DNA of 13,387 bases. Origin: CAZRRV01 sp964602735 (lineage in GTDB: Bacteria; Bacillota; Clostridia; Oscillospirales; Acutalibacteraceae). The notes beneath the pieces are model-generated. The model did not search any database, was not told where the DNA came from, and worked only from the letters and a program-made list of their open reading frames with translations. The stretch is taken from NCBI GenBank assembly GCA_964602735.1, contig CAZRRV010000039.1, forward strand, positions 1 through 13,387, read 5' to 3'. Positions 1-8,177 of the stretch are shown piece after piece (within the stretch, counting starts at the first letter, position 1; the number at the start of each line of letters is the position of its first letter). The translations under genes and the position numbers were made by a program.

Positions 1-362
1 ACAGGCGCGGGTTCCACCTGAATATTGAAAGTAACCGTGGAAAGCACCGCGTCGTCTTTCATAAGCGAAACGTCGGCTTTGACCGTGCCGGGAGTCGCCA
101 AAACCTGATTGCTTAATTCTACCGTTACGGTGCCGTCCTCGTTTACCGTTCCCGAATTAAGGCAGGAATATCCGTCGGGTTTCAAACAACGGAACATTGC
201 CGTATAATCCGCTTCCGCTTTGAGCGGCTGCCCGTCCGCAAGCAGCGTTATTTTCAGAAAACGGGTGTTGTTGTCGTCCTGCTTCGCCACAATATGCCGC
301 TCCTCTTTCCACGACGCGAGACCCAGCGCCACATCGAGAGTGATTTCCTGTAAATACTGCAT
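1..362 (-). CDS. BppU-like baseplate upper protein, N-terminal part (runs off left edge)
   Basis: About 120 residues are visible from an ATG at 360-362; the reading frame stays open to the left edge, so the C-terminus is missing. The start is supported by an AAGGGGA ribosome-binding site about 9 nt upstream. The translated N-terminus (MQYLQEITLDVALGLASW) is followed by a DDNNTRFLKITLLADGQPL stretch, an RCLKPDG motif, alternating beta-strand segments and VLSTVTFNIQVE. This pattern is that of the BppU/DUF2479 N-terminal domain, which in Gram-positive siphophages attaches the receptor-binding parts of the baseplate to the tail tip. It lies 14 nt downstream of the DUF859-like fibre gene, as the last gene of the visible tail-tip cluster. 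The family call comes from remembered motif patterns, not a search. The missing C-terminal part would normally hold the trimerising or carbohydrate-binding region. Confidence 0.7.
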   Translation of the reverse strand, partial: MQYLQEITLDVALGLASWKEERHIVAKQDDNNTRFLKITLLADGQPLKAEADYTAMFRCLKPDGYSCLNSGTVNEDGTVTVELSNQVLATPGTVKADVSLMKDDAVLSTVTFNIQVEPAP

Positions 363-376
363 TGTAACATTCCCCT

Positions 377-2503
377 TTATTTCCATGTTCCCGTAGCGCG
401 AATATAAGTGTGCGACGTCGGGTAATTTTTATCATTATCGTTGTATGTCTGTTTTATGATAAAATACGCCGCCTGCGCCGGATCGTTGTAACTTGTAGCG
501 AGCGCGTATCCTACCCCGCGATCGAATTGAATAGTCATTTGCAGATCCGTCACAGTTTTGAACAGCCCCTCGGGGTACGGCACTTTTACGGTATCGCTTC
601 CGTTGCCGCCGTTGATAAACACCGAGCCGAATCCCTGGGTGGATTGCACCGTGCTCGTATTGCACCCCCAGCATTCCGCTGCTCCGCTTTGCCATTTGCG
701 GTATGTCCATATCCCGGAGGTGCCGTAATCGACTATATAATCTTTTACCGGGCTGCCGCCGAGCGTCAGTTCCCCGCTTATCGCGGTGTCGCCGTCTACG
801 TCGAGAGCGGCATCGGGGTTCAGTTTGTTTATTCCTACCTTTTCGGAGCGGAACGACACAAGCGGCCGCCCCTTGTTCACATAAAGTTCTATTGTTCCGG
901 CGGCGTCCGCCATAACGGTTTCCGCGAATTTATCCGTCGCCCGGAACTCGATATAATACGAGTTTTCAACCGGCAGCGACAGTGCGCTTTCGGCGGAGTA
1001 GGAAAAGGTGCCGTGGCTTATCCGCACTTCGCTTAAATCAATATCGGTATACGCGGAGTCGTATTCCGTCCCCGCGATTTTATACCGATACCCGAGCGAC
1101 GAGAGCGCGTTCGGCACATCCACCCCCGCAAGAGCCGAGACCGTACCGGCGACGGATATATTCACCGCTTCCTCAACATTATTAACGCGATCGGCGTCCC
1201 ACGAAGTGAACTTTACCGGCTGATAATCCAGCACCGTTATCTTTTTGCTTACCCGCGAGGTATATCCTCTGCTGTCGATTGCGTCAACGGTTAAATCGAA
1301 AGTGCCGGCGTCCTGCGGTTCCGTTATTGTTACTTCGCTTGCGCCTTCGGCTGTTGATTTCCCGGCGGTGGCGCGGTATTTAACAATCGCGGCGCCGTTT
1401 TTCGCGGTCGCCGGTACGGGAGTTATTTTAATATTCGAATATCCCCGGATAAACAGGTTCGTGTTCCCCGTAACACGTTTTACGGCGGAATTGCCCTCCC
1501 CGTAGGTAAAATCCGTAAATACCGGCGCGGAGTTTGCCGCACTCGTAACGCAGTTTGCCGTTACCGAAGACGCGTTGCCGATCTGCGAGCCGCCGGAGTC
1601 GTAAGTGGTAAGGGTATAAGTCGCCGAAACACTCACTGCGTCGGGCATAAGGTTCAGAAGATTTTCGCGCTGCTCTTGTGACAGCGAGAATGTTTTCGTA
1701 TTTGAGCCGGCCGAGCCGGTGATATTGTCGATTGTAACAATATCGGAGGCGTTTACCCTCATTGTCAGCTTATGGCGGTAGCTTGCGTTGTAAACGGTAT
1801 AGGAAAACGCCGCGGAGGCGTCGGGTATATCGGCGCTTAAAGTGTTCACCCCGTTTAATACGCTCGCCCCTATGGTTTTAACCGTAACGGTGCCGGAGGT
1901 GCCGATTACCTGATTCGCAACTCCCCGCGCCCTGACTTTGAGGTTGTACTGCGTGTTCGGCGACAGCCCGGTTATCGTGTACGAGGCGGAAGTTCCCTGC
2001 GCGGCGGTAAACTGGTGCCACTGGCCGCCGTTATCGGTGCTGTAATCCCACGGGGAGGAGTTTACCGAAGAGCGTGCGTTTATAGTTACCCGGTCAACCC
2101 CGACATCGGTCGCGGTAAACGACACAACGGGCGCGGAGCGGTCGATTTTGGTAAGAGTCAGCGTGCCGCCGTGCTGCGTTACGCTTGAAGTATAGATTGC
2201 GGTGGAAAATTCCACCGGCACGCTTTTGCCGCCGTCCGCGTTGTGCGACACAACAAGCGATCCCGAAACGCTTCCCTTCGCCGCGGGAAATATCTGTGAG
2301 TTCCAGTTCACCCGGGCTTTATAGTATACCTGCTGCCCGTTAATCTTTACCGTAGTGGGGCCGGTGGTGTAATAATTAACCGCTCCCCCGTAGGCCTGTA
2401 ACGTCCATTTCAGCGTTGACTGATTGGCCGCGGCGTTTACGGTTTCGGTTATCGTCAGTTTCAAATATCTGCCGTTGTAGCCGGTGCTTGTATACTCCGC
2501 CAC
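377..2503 (-). CDS. DUF859-like tail fibre / receptor-binding-type tail protein with fibronectin-like domain
   Basis: 708 residues, predicted to be secreted onto the virion as part of the tail tip; there is no signal peptide or membrane segment. The N-terminal 120 residues are a beta-rich jelly-roll-like segment (YLKLTITETVN, VSGSLVVSHNADGGKSV). A fibronectin type III-like domain follows at about 124-210, with the typical ITGLSPNTQYNLKVRARG motif. The middle (about 215-545) is repetitive beta structure of DUF859 style, including DAIDSRGYTSRVSKKITV near 407-424. A short collagen/fibre-like linker (KVGINKLNPDAALDVDG, 555-571) then leads to a C-terminal domain (about 590-708) that begins GIWTYRKWQSGAAECWG, a sequence commonly seen at the ends of Gram-positive phage fibres. 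It follows the hub gene by 12 nt and precedes the BppU-like gene. A role in host surface binding is inferred from position and domain content. Confidence 0.75.
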   Translation of the reverse strand: MAEYTSTGYNGRYLKLTITETVNAAANQSTLKWTLQAYGGAVNYYTTGPTTVKINGQQVYYKARVNWNSQIFPAAKGSVSGSLVVSHNADGGKSVPVEFSTAIYTSSVTQHGGTLTLTKIDRSAPVVSFTATDVGVDRVTINARSSVNSSPWDYSTDNGGQWHQFTAAQGTSASYTITGLSPNTQYNLKVRARGVANQVIGTSGTVTVKTIGASVLNGVNTLSADIPDASAAFSYTVYNASYRHKLTMRVNASDIVTIDNITGSAGSNTKTFSLSQEQRENLLNLMPDAVSVSATYTLTTYDSGGSQIGNASSVTANCVTSAANSAPVFTDFTYGEGNSAVKRVTGNTNLFIRGYSNIKITPVPATAKNGAAIVKYRATAGKSTAEGASEVTITEPQDAGTFDLTVDAIDSRGYTSRVSKKITVLDYQPVKFTSWDADRVNNVEEAVNISVAGTVSALAGVDVPNALSSLGYRYKIAGTEYDSAYTDIDLSEVRISHGTFSYSAESALSLPVENSYYIEFRATDKFAETVMADAAGTIELYVNKGRPLVSFRSEKVGINKLNPDAALDVDGDTAISGELTLGGSPVKDYIVDYGTSGIWTYRKWQSGAAECWGCNTSTVQSTQGFGSVFINGGNGSDTVKVPYPEGLFKTVTDLQMTIQFDRGVGYALATSYNDPAQAAYFIIKQTYNDNDKNYPTSHTYIRATGTWK

Positions 2504-2515
2504 TTCATCACCGCC

Positions 2516-4105
2516 TTAATCCGTAAATATGAGATTGGCGCCCTCGTCTTTGTACGGAGTCAGGCGTATTCTGCCCCATTGGGAGTAGTTCGTAAAATTC
2601 GCTTTCGGGATAGTCATTGCGTCCGCCTCGATATTTGTCACAAGCATATTGCGGTAATAAATACGGAACGCTTTCGGGGTTATTTCTATCGAATAATCCT
2701 CTCCGACTTTGCTCACTTCTATACCCTCCGCCGAAAGCATACGGAACAGAGCGTCTCCCGCCGCCGTAGCGCCGTAAGACCATACCGGGCTCCCGCCGTT
2801 CCACCCCTGATTTGTCCAGGCTATGCCGCCGGCGGTCATTGTAAATATAACCTTGCTGTCTTCCAGCCGCGGATTATCGTGAAGATAATAAATTACCGAG
2901 CCGTCCGGCTGTTTGACCGGGGTAACATATAACCCCAGCGCGTTGCTTATAAGCTCGTTAAACGCGAGAGCGGATTGCAGCCGGTCGTTCAGCGTTTCGT
3001 TTTGCTGCTGCTTTAACTGCTCGATTATCGCCGATTCCCGGCGCGTAAGAGGATTCGCAGACGCGTACCCGCTGTTTGTCGCGGTTTCTCCTTTGCCCTC
3101 TATCGCGGTGTTGGCGTTTACCGAAAAAGTAACATTTGTGACTATACTCTGTCGGCGGCCGCCGTCCTTATCGACAAAAGTGACTATGTCGAGGGGGTAA
3201 ACATACGGCATCGGCTGAACCGTCGCGGTAAAGGGAGTGTACGAAAACCCGCCGAGACTGCCGAAAAGGTTCTCCGCTACCGTTTCCGCGTCGTGCTGTA
3301 TCAGATTATTGCCTTCGATATTTATCGCGTAGTCGTCGGTGCCGACAAATATCGCGCTTTCGTCCTGCTTTATCCGTACACCGGTGATTTCAACCGGGTT
3401 TTCTTTCAGGTCGGAAGTGAATCTGTTAGCGGGGCTTAACTCTATGTCGGTGCCGGAATACCAGCCGAGTACCAGGTGCCCCTCCCAGTCGATATAGGCG
3501 CAGGTTCCGGTAAGTTCCGCGATCCACGAAAGTAACTGACGGTATGTTAAATTGTCGCCCTCCGGCATTGAAGTGATGCTGTAATCGTAATTCGGATATA
3601 AAGTTAAATCCGTATTCGGTATAACATTGCAAATATCGCATATACGCGACAAAAGATCCTCCGCCGTCATAGGGAACGACAGTGCGCCCGCGTCCGCCGG
3701 TTTATCGAACAGCACCATTCTGTCAAGCGCGGTGAGAGTGATTGCTTCAAGCTTCCGGGGCGCCTCGTCCACCGTAAAATATCCGAGCGGTACATATCGG
3801 TATGTGATATTGAATTTATCCCGGTTTTCCACCCCGACTGTTACATAAAGCTCCGCGCCCTCGAACCGCGTTTCGTTGAACCGCCCGTCGGCGTTGGTAA
3901 GCTGCAGCGACAGTTCCGCCGCCACCGCGGAGCCGACTTCTATTCTGTCTCCCGAAACGCAGTATCGGTTTACCGACAGCCCGCCCTGGATTATATCCTC
4001 TTCGGTAATTACCGTCTCGCCGTCAAGCCCCTGCAATGTGACTGTTACCGCCTGCCGCTGCGAGTGAGCGAACAGTTCCCGCACTTCCGTACTTACAGGA
4101 TACAT
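2516..4105 (-). CDS. Tail-associated (baseplate hub / Tal-like) protein
   Basis: 529 residues. In siphophages the gene in this position encodes the trimeric hub closing the tail tube, often described as prophage tail-associated or endopeptidase tail protein. Residues 1-330 have the beta-barrel-rich content of a gp27-like hub: GDRIEVGSAVAAELSLQL near 52-69, PLGYFTVDEAPRK near 106-118, a helical segment at 146-202 (TAEDLLSRICDICN, then RQLLSWIAELTGTCAYIDWEG) and PMPYVYPLDIVTF near 298-310. A coiled segment rich in Q, E and L at about 355-392 leads to an extension with YYLHDNPRLEDSKVIFTMTA (406-425) and a WT..GWNGG motif, recurrent in clostridial prophage tail proteins. No catalytic motif for a peptidase is evident, so enzymatic activity is not claimed. 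The gene overlaps the preceding small tail gene by 13 nt. The start fits an AGAGG-like site upstream. Confidence 0.75.
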   Translation of the reverse strand: MYPVSTEVRELFAHSQRQAVTVTLQGLDGETVITEEDIIQGGLSVNRYCVSGDRIEVGSAVAAELSLQLTNADGRFNETRFEGAELYVTVGVENRDKFNITYRYVPLGYFTVDEAPRKLEAITLTALDRMVLFDKPADAGALSFPMTAEDLLSRICDICNVIPNTDLTLYPNYDYSITSMPEGDNLTYRQLLSWIAELTGTCAYIDWEGHLVLGWYSGTDIELSPANRFTSDLKENPVEITGVRIKQDESAIFVGTDDYAINIEGNNLIQHDAETVAENLFGSLGGFSYTPFTATVQPMPYVYPLDIVTFVDKDGGRRQSIVTNVTFSVNANTAIEGKGETATNSGYASANPLTRRESAIIEQLKQQQNETLNDRLQSALAFNELISNALGLYVTPVKQPDGSVIYYLHDNPRLEDSKVIFTMTAGGIAWTNQGWNGGSPVWSYGATAAGDALFRMLSAEGIEVSKVGEDYSIEITPKAFRIYYRNMLVTNIEADAMTIPKANFTNYSQWGRIRLTPYKDEGANLIFTD

Positions 4106-4485
4106 TTCGCGCCCGACCTCTCAATCAGATTAAACGAAACATTCGACCACAGACCCTTTACCGCGCTGTACATCGGCGCGGAACGGTTGCCGACATAAAA
4201 GTCGGAGGTTATATACCCGCCCTGCATTGCGTCCAAATAGCATACGGTGATGTATTCCGGATTGAACGCCCGCAAAATCGCCGAGACCTCCGCGGTAGTG
4301 ATGTTCTGCCACGCCAGTTCAATGCCTATCACCTGGCCTATTCTTTTTTTGTGCATTACCGTATCCTCAGTGCGCCCCGCGTCGGAGGCCGATACATCTT
4401 CCAGTTTCCATGTATATGAAGAGGGGGAGCGCGGAAGTTCCGCGCCGTCTACCGATTTTATGGGGTTCAGTTCCGTGTTAGCCAT
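4093..4485 (-). CDS. Small tail protein, DUF6711-like (distal-tail position)
   Basis: 130 residues. The sequence shows a proline-rich start (LNPIKSVDGAELPRSPSSYTW), then DAGRTEDTVMHKKRIGQVIGIELAW, ITVCYLDAMQGGY and TSDFYVGNRSAPMYS, ending in a beta strand (WSNVSFNLIER). This succession resembles the small DUF6711-type proteins found between tape measure and tail-associated protein in many clostridial siphophages, where a distal tail protein normally sits. It lies 16 nt downstream of the tape measure gene and overlaps the next gene by 13 nt, so translation of the two is probably coupled. A role in initiating or closing the tail tip is inferred only from gene order. The DUF number is from memory and should be treated as a family hint. 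Confidence 0.7.
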   Translation of the reverse strand: MANTELNPIKSVDGAELPRSPSSYTWKLEDVSASDAGRTEDTVMHKKRIGQVIGIELAWQNITTAEVSAILRAFNPEYITVCYLDAMQGGYITSDFYVGNRSAPMYSAVKGLWSNVSFNLIERSGAKCIL

Positions 4486-4501
4486 ATCGCGCCCTCCGTT
4501 T

Positions 4502-7384
4502 CTATACTCCCAGCGGAACCACCGTTTTGCCGTCGCGCCGGTTTTTCCTGTTTATGCCGCTTATGAAATCGCCGGTACCGGGCTGCGAAATATAAGTCGC
4601 GTCTTTTGCGAGAATCTGCCGCAATACCGAAATTTCCTCGCGCAGCAGCGCGTTTTGTTCCGCGTTGGCGTCCGCGACGCCTTCCGAAATACCCGCCACA
4701 ATCTGGTCGTTGTTTACAACGGCGTTTCTGTTTCCGATTGTGCCTACCAGTTCGGGGCCCGCCTCGCGGGCGATAAACATCTGACCCGTCTCGGGAAAGC
4801 CGCCGCTCGCTTCAAGCTGCATCCGCGTTATTTTCAATTCCTCAATCGGCTTAATATCTACTCCCGGCACCTTGTTGAGTATTTTTATTACCCCGTTTAT
4901 TCCGTTTATAAAGAAATTAACTATATTTTCAACCACCGAAAATACTCCGTTAATCGCTTTTTTAATGCCGTTCGAGATGAAAATAACCACTTTATCACCC
5001 ACATTTTGGAAAATGCCTATCAGCTTGTCGCGCAGCCATATAAATTTGTCCACCGCCGGGGCTATAATGTGATCGTATACCCAGCCGCCGATATTCTTGA
5101 AAAAGTTCCCGATAGGAACCAGCACGGCATTGTAAAATTTATTTGCAAGGCCGCTTATCGGTTCCGCGACGTGCTCCCGCCACCAGTTTGTAAACGGGTC
5201 AATTACGTAATACTTGAACGCTTTCCCTATGGCGGAGAATATTTCTTTAATCTTTTCGCTTATTTCGACAAATTTATCGTGGACTTCCACCGCCGCTGTT
5301 TTAATACCGCCGAAAATCTCGTCGGCTTTCGCTTTGACTTTATCCCACAGCCCCATAAGCACATCGATTACCGGTTGAAAAAAGCTTTGTATCGGTTGAA
5401 TAATATGCTCTTTGAACCATGTTACCACCGGCTCGAAAAAATCTTTAACCGGTTGAATAACGTGCCTGTCGAACCAGTCGCCTACGGTTGCGAAAAAAGC
5501 GCTTATTTCGTCCCATTTCTGATAAATCAGAATACCTATATCGATTAACGCGCCGGCCGCCAGTCCTACGATTGTTCCTATTCCTGGAGCCACCGTCGAA
5601 CCGATAACTGTTCCGATTATCGTACCGGCGCCCGCGCCTATGGCGGTTGTACCGACAGGGATTATCACGCCGTTCAACCAGTCAATCCCGTTTTCGACAG
5701 CGTCTTTTATTCCGGCGAAAGCGGTGGGAATACCCATTACGATTCCGGCGATACCGGCCGTCAGCGCCGCCCCCGCGGCGCCCGCCGAGCTCAGTCCGAG
5801 GTTGGTAGCCGCTTTTGTCAGCGCGCCGGAAACGGCGCTGCCGCCGAACGCTTTCGTAATCCAGCCGGCAACGGCTTTACCTATCAGCGCGGCGCCGCCC
5901 GCGCCGGCAAACCCGCCCAGCAGCATACCCGTAAAGTTTACACCGTTCATACCTTTTTGCAGCGCGTTTTTAAGGCTCGCAACCCAGGCGGTAATGCCGG
6001 TAACCGCGAGTGTTATCCCGATAGTCAGGGTTTTGAACGCCGATATTGTTTTGAGCGCGGTTATAACGTTGGCTAACCCGCCGATCAGCCCCGAGCCGAT
6101 CTTCCAGGCGAGAAAAGTAACGCCGAGAATTTTCGCGACGGTCAATATTTCGCTTAAATGGTCCTTAATCCACTCGATCCCGGGGCGCAGTTTCTGCATA
6201 ATGGCGTCTACCCGGCTGCTTACGGCGTCTCCGAGAAAGTCATATCCTTCCAGAGCGCCGCCGAGGCCGCCGCCCAGCGCGTCGGATAATTCGGAGCCGT
6301 CAGATTCCGTATTGAACGACAAAACATTGAGTTCGTCTATCCCCATAATCGCCGCTTTGAATTTTTTCGTTTCTTTTGTGGCGTCGCTCATATTATCGGC
6401 GAGTTCCCCCGCGCTCCCTGCGGCGCCTGTTACCCCGCCGTAATCCACTTCGGGCAGTGAGAAGCCGAACATTTCGGCTATGGCCTCCGCGACTTCCCGT
6501 ATGGCCCGCACAACGGCGATACACCACGGCAGAACGGCGTTCAGCGCCGGAATAAATATATTGCCGATAGCCCTCGCGCATTGAGTAAACTGCGCTTTCA
6601 ATACGCGCAGCTGGTTCGCGGGTGAATTGATTGTCCGTGCCATATCTCCGTGCGAGGTTGTTACCTGCGTCATTATGGCGTGGTACCGCAATTCGGCTTT
6701 TTCGGCCTGTGTCATCGCCGATATATTCTTCTGTATACCCATTGCGTAAGCTTCCTGCTGTAAACGGGCAACCGATAAATCGTAACCGAGCCTCCGCAGC
6801 GGTTCGAGCTCTCCCGCCAGTCCGGATTGCAGTTTCTGCATAGCGTCTTCCGTGTTCAAATTGAAGAACGAGGATATATCGTATCCCAGTTGCGTAAGCT
6901 GTTTGCTCATTTCGGCGGCGCGGTCTTCCGCTACTCCGAATCCGCTCGCCATTGTTTTGAACACGCCCTGGTTGCGCATCCAATCGCCCGGGTCGATTCC
7001 CAGCGCGTCGGATACCCGCTCCGCGTATTCCTGCGCCTCGTCGGCGTAATCGCCCATCGATACGTTAAAGAGGTTTATCGCCTCGACATATTCGCCCGCG
7101 GCGCCTACCGCGGTTTTAAGCAGTTTACCTATTACCGCAAAACTCGCGAACCGTTTTATAAACGAAGTCACGGAGGAGGCGGCGCTGTTGAACTTTTTAC
7201 CCGCGTTTGTGAGTATGGTGTTGGTCTTTTTGAGTTCGTTCGAGAAATTATTCATTCCCGAGCTGCCGCCGGTCGTCGCGCTTTTGAGTTTCGACAGGGA
7301 AGAGGCGAGCGCGTCTATCCCTTTAACGGCGCTTGTTGACTCGCTTTTTATTTCAACCTGCAACTGGTCAACCGTTATCGCCAT
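4502..7384 (-). CDS. Tail tape measure protein
   Basis: 960 residues from the ATG at 7382-7384, by far the longest gene of the module. That ATG follows an AAGGAG site by about 10 nt; an in-frame TTG 24 nt upstream would overlap this site and is not preferred. The protein sets tail length, fills the tail lumen and helps DNA entry. The N-terminal 350 residues are helical with typical tape-measure motifs (ARTINSPANQLRVLKAQF near 249-266; FKAAIMGIDELNVL near 342-355). Residues about 410-625 are Gly/Ala-rich and hydrophobic with several possible membrane-spanning stretches (GAGAGTIIGTVIGSTVAPGI near 583-602). Residues about 625-790 carry aromatic and I-Q-P repeats. The end has the conserved GGFPETGQMFIAREAGPELV motif (861-880) followed by a short coiled coil. 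At about 0.15 nm per residue the tail would be about 140 nm. The start overlaps the 3' end of the gpGT frame by 17 nt. Confidence 0.93.
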   Translation of the reverse strand: MAITVDQLQVEIKSESTSAVKGIDALASSLSKLKSATTGGSSGMNNFSNELKKTNTILTNAGKKFNSAASSVTSFIKRFASFAVIGKLLKTAVGAAGEYVEAINLFNVSMGDYADEAQEYAERVSDALGIDPGDWMRNQGVFKTMASGFGVAEDRAAEMSKQLTQLGYDISSFFNLNTEDAMQKLQSGLAGELEPLRRLGYDLSVARLQQEAYAMGIQKNISAMTQAEKAELRYHAIMTQVTTSHGDMARTINSPANQLRVLKAQFTQCARAIGNIFIPALNAVLPWCIAVVRAIREVAEAIAEMFGFSLPEVDYGGVTGAAGSAGELADNMSDATKETKKFKAAIMGIDELNVLSFNTESDGSELSDALGGGLGGALEGYDFLGDAVSSRVDAIMQKLRPGIEWIKDHLSEILTVAKILGVTFLAWKIGSGLIGGLANVITALKTISAFKTLTIGITLAVTGITAWVASLKNALQKGMNGVNFTGMLLGGFAGAGGAALIGKAVAGWITKAFGGSAVSGALTKAATNLGLSSAGAAGAALTAGIAGIVMGIPTAFAGIKDAVENGIDWLNGVIIPVGTTAIGAGAGTIIGTVIGSTVAPGIGTIVGLAAGALIDIGILIYQKWDEISAFFATVGDWFDRHVIQPVKDFFEPVVTWFKEHIIQPIQSFFQPVIDVLMGLWDKVKAKADEIFGGIKTAAVEVHDKFVEISEKIKEIFSAIGKAFKYYVIDPFTNWWREHVAEPISGLANKFYNAVLVPIGNFFKNIGGWVYDHIIAPAVDKFIWLRDKLIGIFQNVGDKVVIFISNGIKKAINGVFSVVENIVNFFINGINGVIKILNKVPGVDIKPIEELKITRMQLEASGGFPETGQMFIAREAGPELVGTIGNRNAVVNNDQIVAGISEGVADANAEQNALLREEISVLRQILAKDATYISQPGTGDFISGINRKNRRDGKTVVPLGV
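5009..5515 (-). repeat. Degenerate internal repeats in tape measure (aromatic / I-Q-P segments)
   Basis: The encoded segment alternates amphipathic pieces with a recurring W/F..H.I.P...FF pattern: WFDRHVIQPVKDFFEP, WFKEHIIQPIQSFFQP, WWREHVAEPISG and WVYDHIIAPAVDKF. The first two copies are spaced exactly 19 residues (57 nt) apart and are still recognisable in DNA around 5392-5405 and 5449-5462, where GGTTGAATAA recurs. Regular aromatic spacing of this kind is known in tape measure proteins and fits packing inside the six-fold tail tube. Confidence 0.6.
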
Positions 7385-8158
7385 TTTGCCCGCTCTCCTT
7401 TTTCGCAAATTTTTTGTTATGCTCTATCATAAAACCGAGCATTCTCCGCTTTCCGCTTTCAAATACCTTTTTGGCTTTTTCTTCCCGGCTCCGTTCAGCC
7501 TGTTTACTGTTAAGCGGATACGGCTTTTCAACATATTTTTCGGGCTTAACGCCTTTTTTGGTCATAGGGTTGAGCGCGGGGGCAAGCCGCCCTATCGCGT
7601 CGTAAATATACAGCCCCTGCAGCCACAGCATTTCATTCCGGCGGTCGTTTTTTATCTTATCCGCCGCCCGGTAGCTTTCGGCCAACCGGCTGTCTCCGTC
7701 CCAGTATTGCTCTTCGGTCATTCCGATCGCTATGTACCGTGGGAACTGTTCCCAGAATATTTCTCCGTAAGAACGGGGAAGAGGGGTAACAGCCTCTTCC
7801 CCCGGATTTTCGGAGGACGGCCCGCCGTTTACCAGCTTGCCGTCCAGTTCACGTTTCCCTTATCGTCCTCCGGCTCTTCCAGCAATGTCATTATGGGCTC
7901 GTTGTACATTTCCGCGAGTTTTCCGATAAGTTCTTCCTTATTCGTCATTTTGGAATATATCTCGTCGATAACATCCTGCTTTACGAACCTGTGGTGCGCA
8001 AGGAACGCCCCCGCGAACAGCGCGGGCAGACTGGTCATGGGCTTCTCGCTTATTTCTTCCGCCACAAACCCTTTGCGCTCCATTTCCGCGACAGTCCGGC
8101 GGGTAAATTCCAGGGTGTAATCCTGCCCGCCGTAAGTAAATTCCAGTGTTTTGGCCAT
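7368..8158 (-). CDS. Tail assembly chaperone gpGT-like fusion made by -1 ribosomal frameshift
   Basis: Predicted 263-residue fusion: 102 residues of the upstream chaperone, then 161 residues from the -1 frame entered at 7853 (base 7853 is read twice). The downstream frame is open from the slippery heptamer to its stop at 7368-7370 and is preceded by an in-frame TAA ending at base 7860, so it opens exactly at the heptamer. The fusion part contains PRSYGEIFWEQFPRYIAIGM, YWDGDSRLAESYRAADKIK and MLWLQGLYIYDAIGRLAPAL, segments typical of the T-part of chaperones in Gram-positive phages. The ATG at 7719-7721 has no convincing ribosome-binding site and would cut off the conserved FWEQFPRYIA part, which argues against independent initiation. 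As in lambda, the fusion is expected to recruit tail tube protein to the tape measure and to be absent from finished virions. It lies between tail tube and tape measure genes, the standard position. Confidence 0.85.
7775..7802 (-). other. Strong 10-bp stem-loop inside the gpT frame
   Basis: Bases 7775-7784 (GGGGAAGAGG on the plus strand) and 7793-7802 (CCTCTTCCCC) are perfectly complementary around an 8-nt loop. No U-tract follows on either strand, so it is not a standard terminator. It starts about 50 nt downstream of the slippery site, within the fusion-specific coding region, and could add to the ribosome barrier or shape mRNA stability. Confidence 0.5.
7815..7845 (-). promoter_or_regulatory. 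Frameshift-stimulating stem-loop
   Basis: Seven nucleotides downstream of the slippery heptamer the minus strand reads GGACGGC (7845-7839) and, after a 17-nt loop, GCCGTCC (7821-7815), a perfect 7-bp GC-rich stem. Spacing and strength fit the downstream structures that pause ribosomes at -1 frameshift sites. The gpG stop codon lies in the loop. Confidence 0.7.
7829..8158 (-). CDS. Tail assembly chaperone gpG-like (DUF5055-like), unshifted product
   Basis: 109 residues (MAKTLEFTYGGQDYTLEFTR), with a short beta N-terminus followed by helical segments: RRTVAEMERKGF near 20-31, LPALFAGAFLAHHRFV near 44-59 and KEELIGKLAEMY near 75-86. It ends after an acidic tail (EEPEDDKGN). Length, composition and place upstream of the tape measure fit the short chaperone that coats the tape measure during tail assembly; the sequence resembles the DUF5055 family of clostridial phages. 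A GGAGG-type site precedes the start by about 8 nt. Its last eight codons overlap the open -1 frame. The short form should be made in large excess over the fusion, as in other G/GT systems. Confidence 0.85.
   Translation of the reverse strand: MAKTLEFTYGGQDYTLEFTRRTVAEMERKGFVAEEISEKPMTSLPALFAGAFLAHHRFVKQDVIDEIYSKMTNKEELIGKLAEMYNEPIMTLLEEPEDDKGNVNWTASW
7853..7859 (-). promoter_or_regulatory. -1 frameshift slippery heptamer G GGA AAC
   Basis: In the gpG frame the codons read AAG GGA AAC GTG, giving the canonical X XXY YYZ heptamer GGGAAAC. After a one-base slip the codons become GGG AAA, preserving good anticodon pairing. Lambda uses the near-identical GGGAAAG at its G/T junction. The -1 frame is closed by TAA immediately upstream and open for 161 codons downstream. 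Confidence 0.88.
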
Positions 8159-8177
8159 TTTTACCGTCCTCCGATTT

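Noticed and set aside
4247..5548. Long plus-strand ORF of 433 codons
   Set aside because: It is opposite the DUF6711-like and tape measure genes, which have clear family motifs; long antisense frames arise from codon bias here.
7368..7721. Independent gene starting at the ATG at 7721
   Set aside because: No ribosome-binding site, and conserved residues are encoded upstream in the same frame; it is better explained as the T part of a frameshift fusion.
7188..8120. Long plus-strand ORF of 310 codons
   Set aside because: It lies opposite the tape measure start and the gpG/gpGT genes, which are supported by motifs and frameshift signals.
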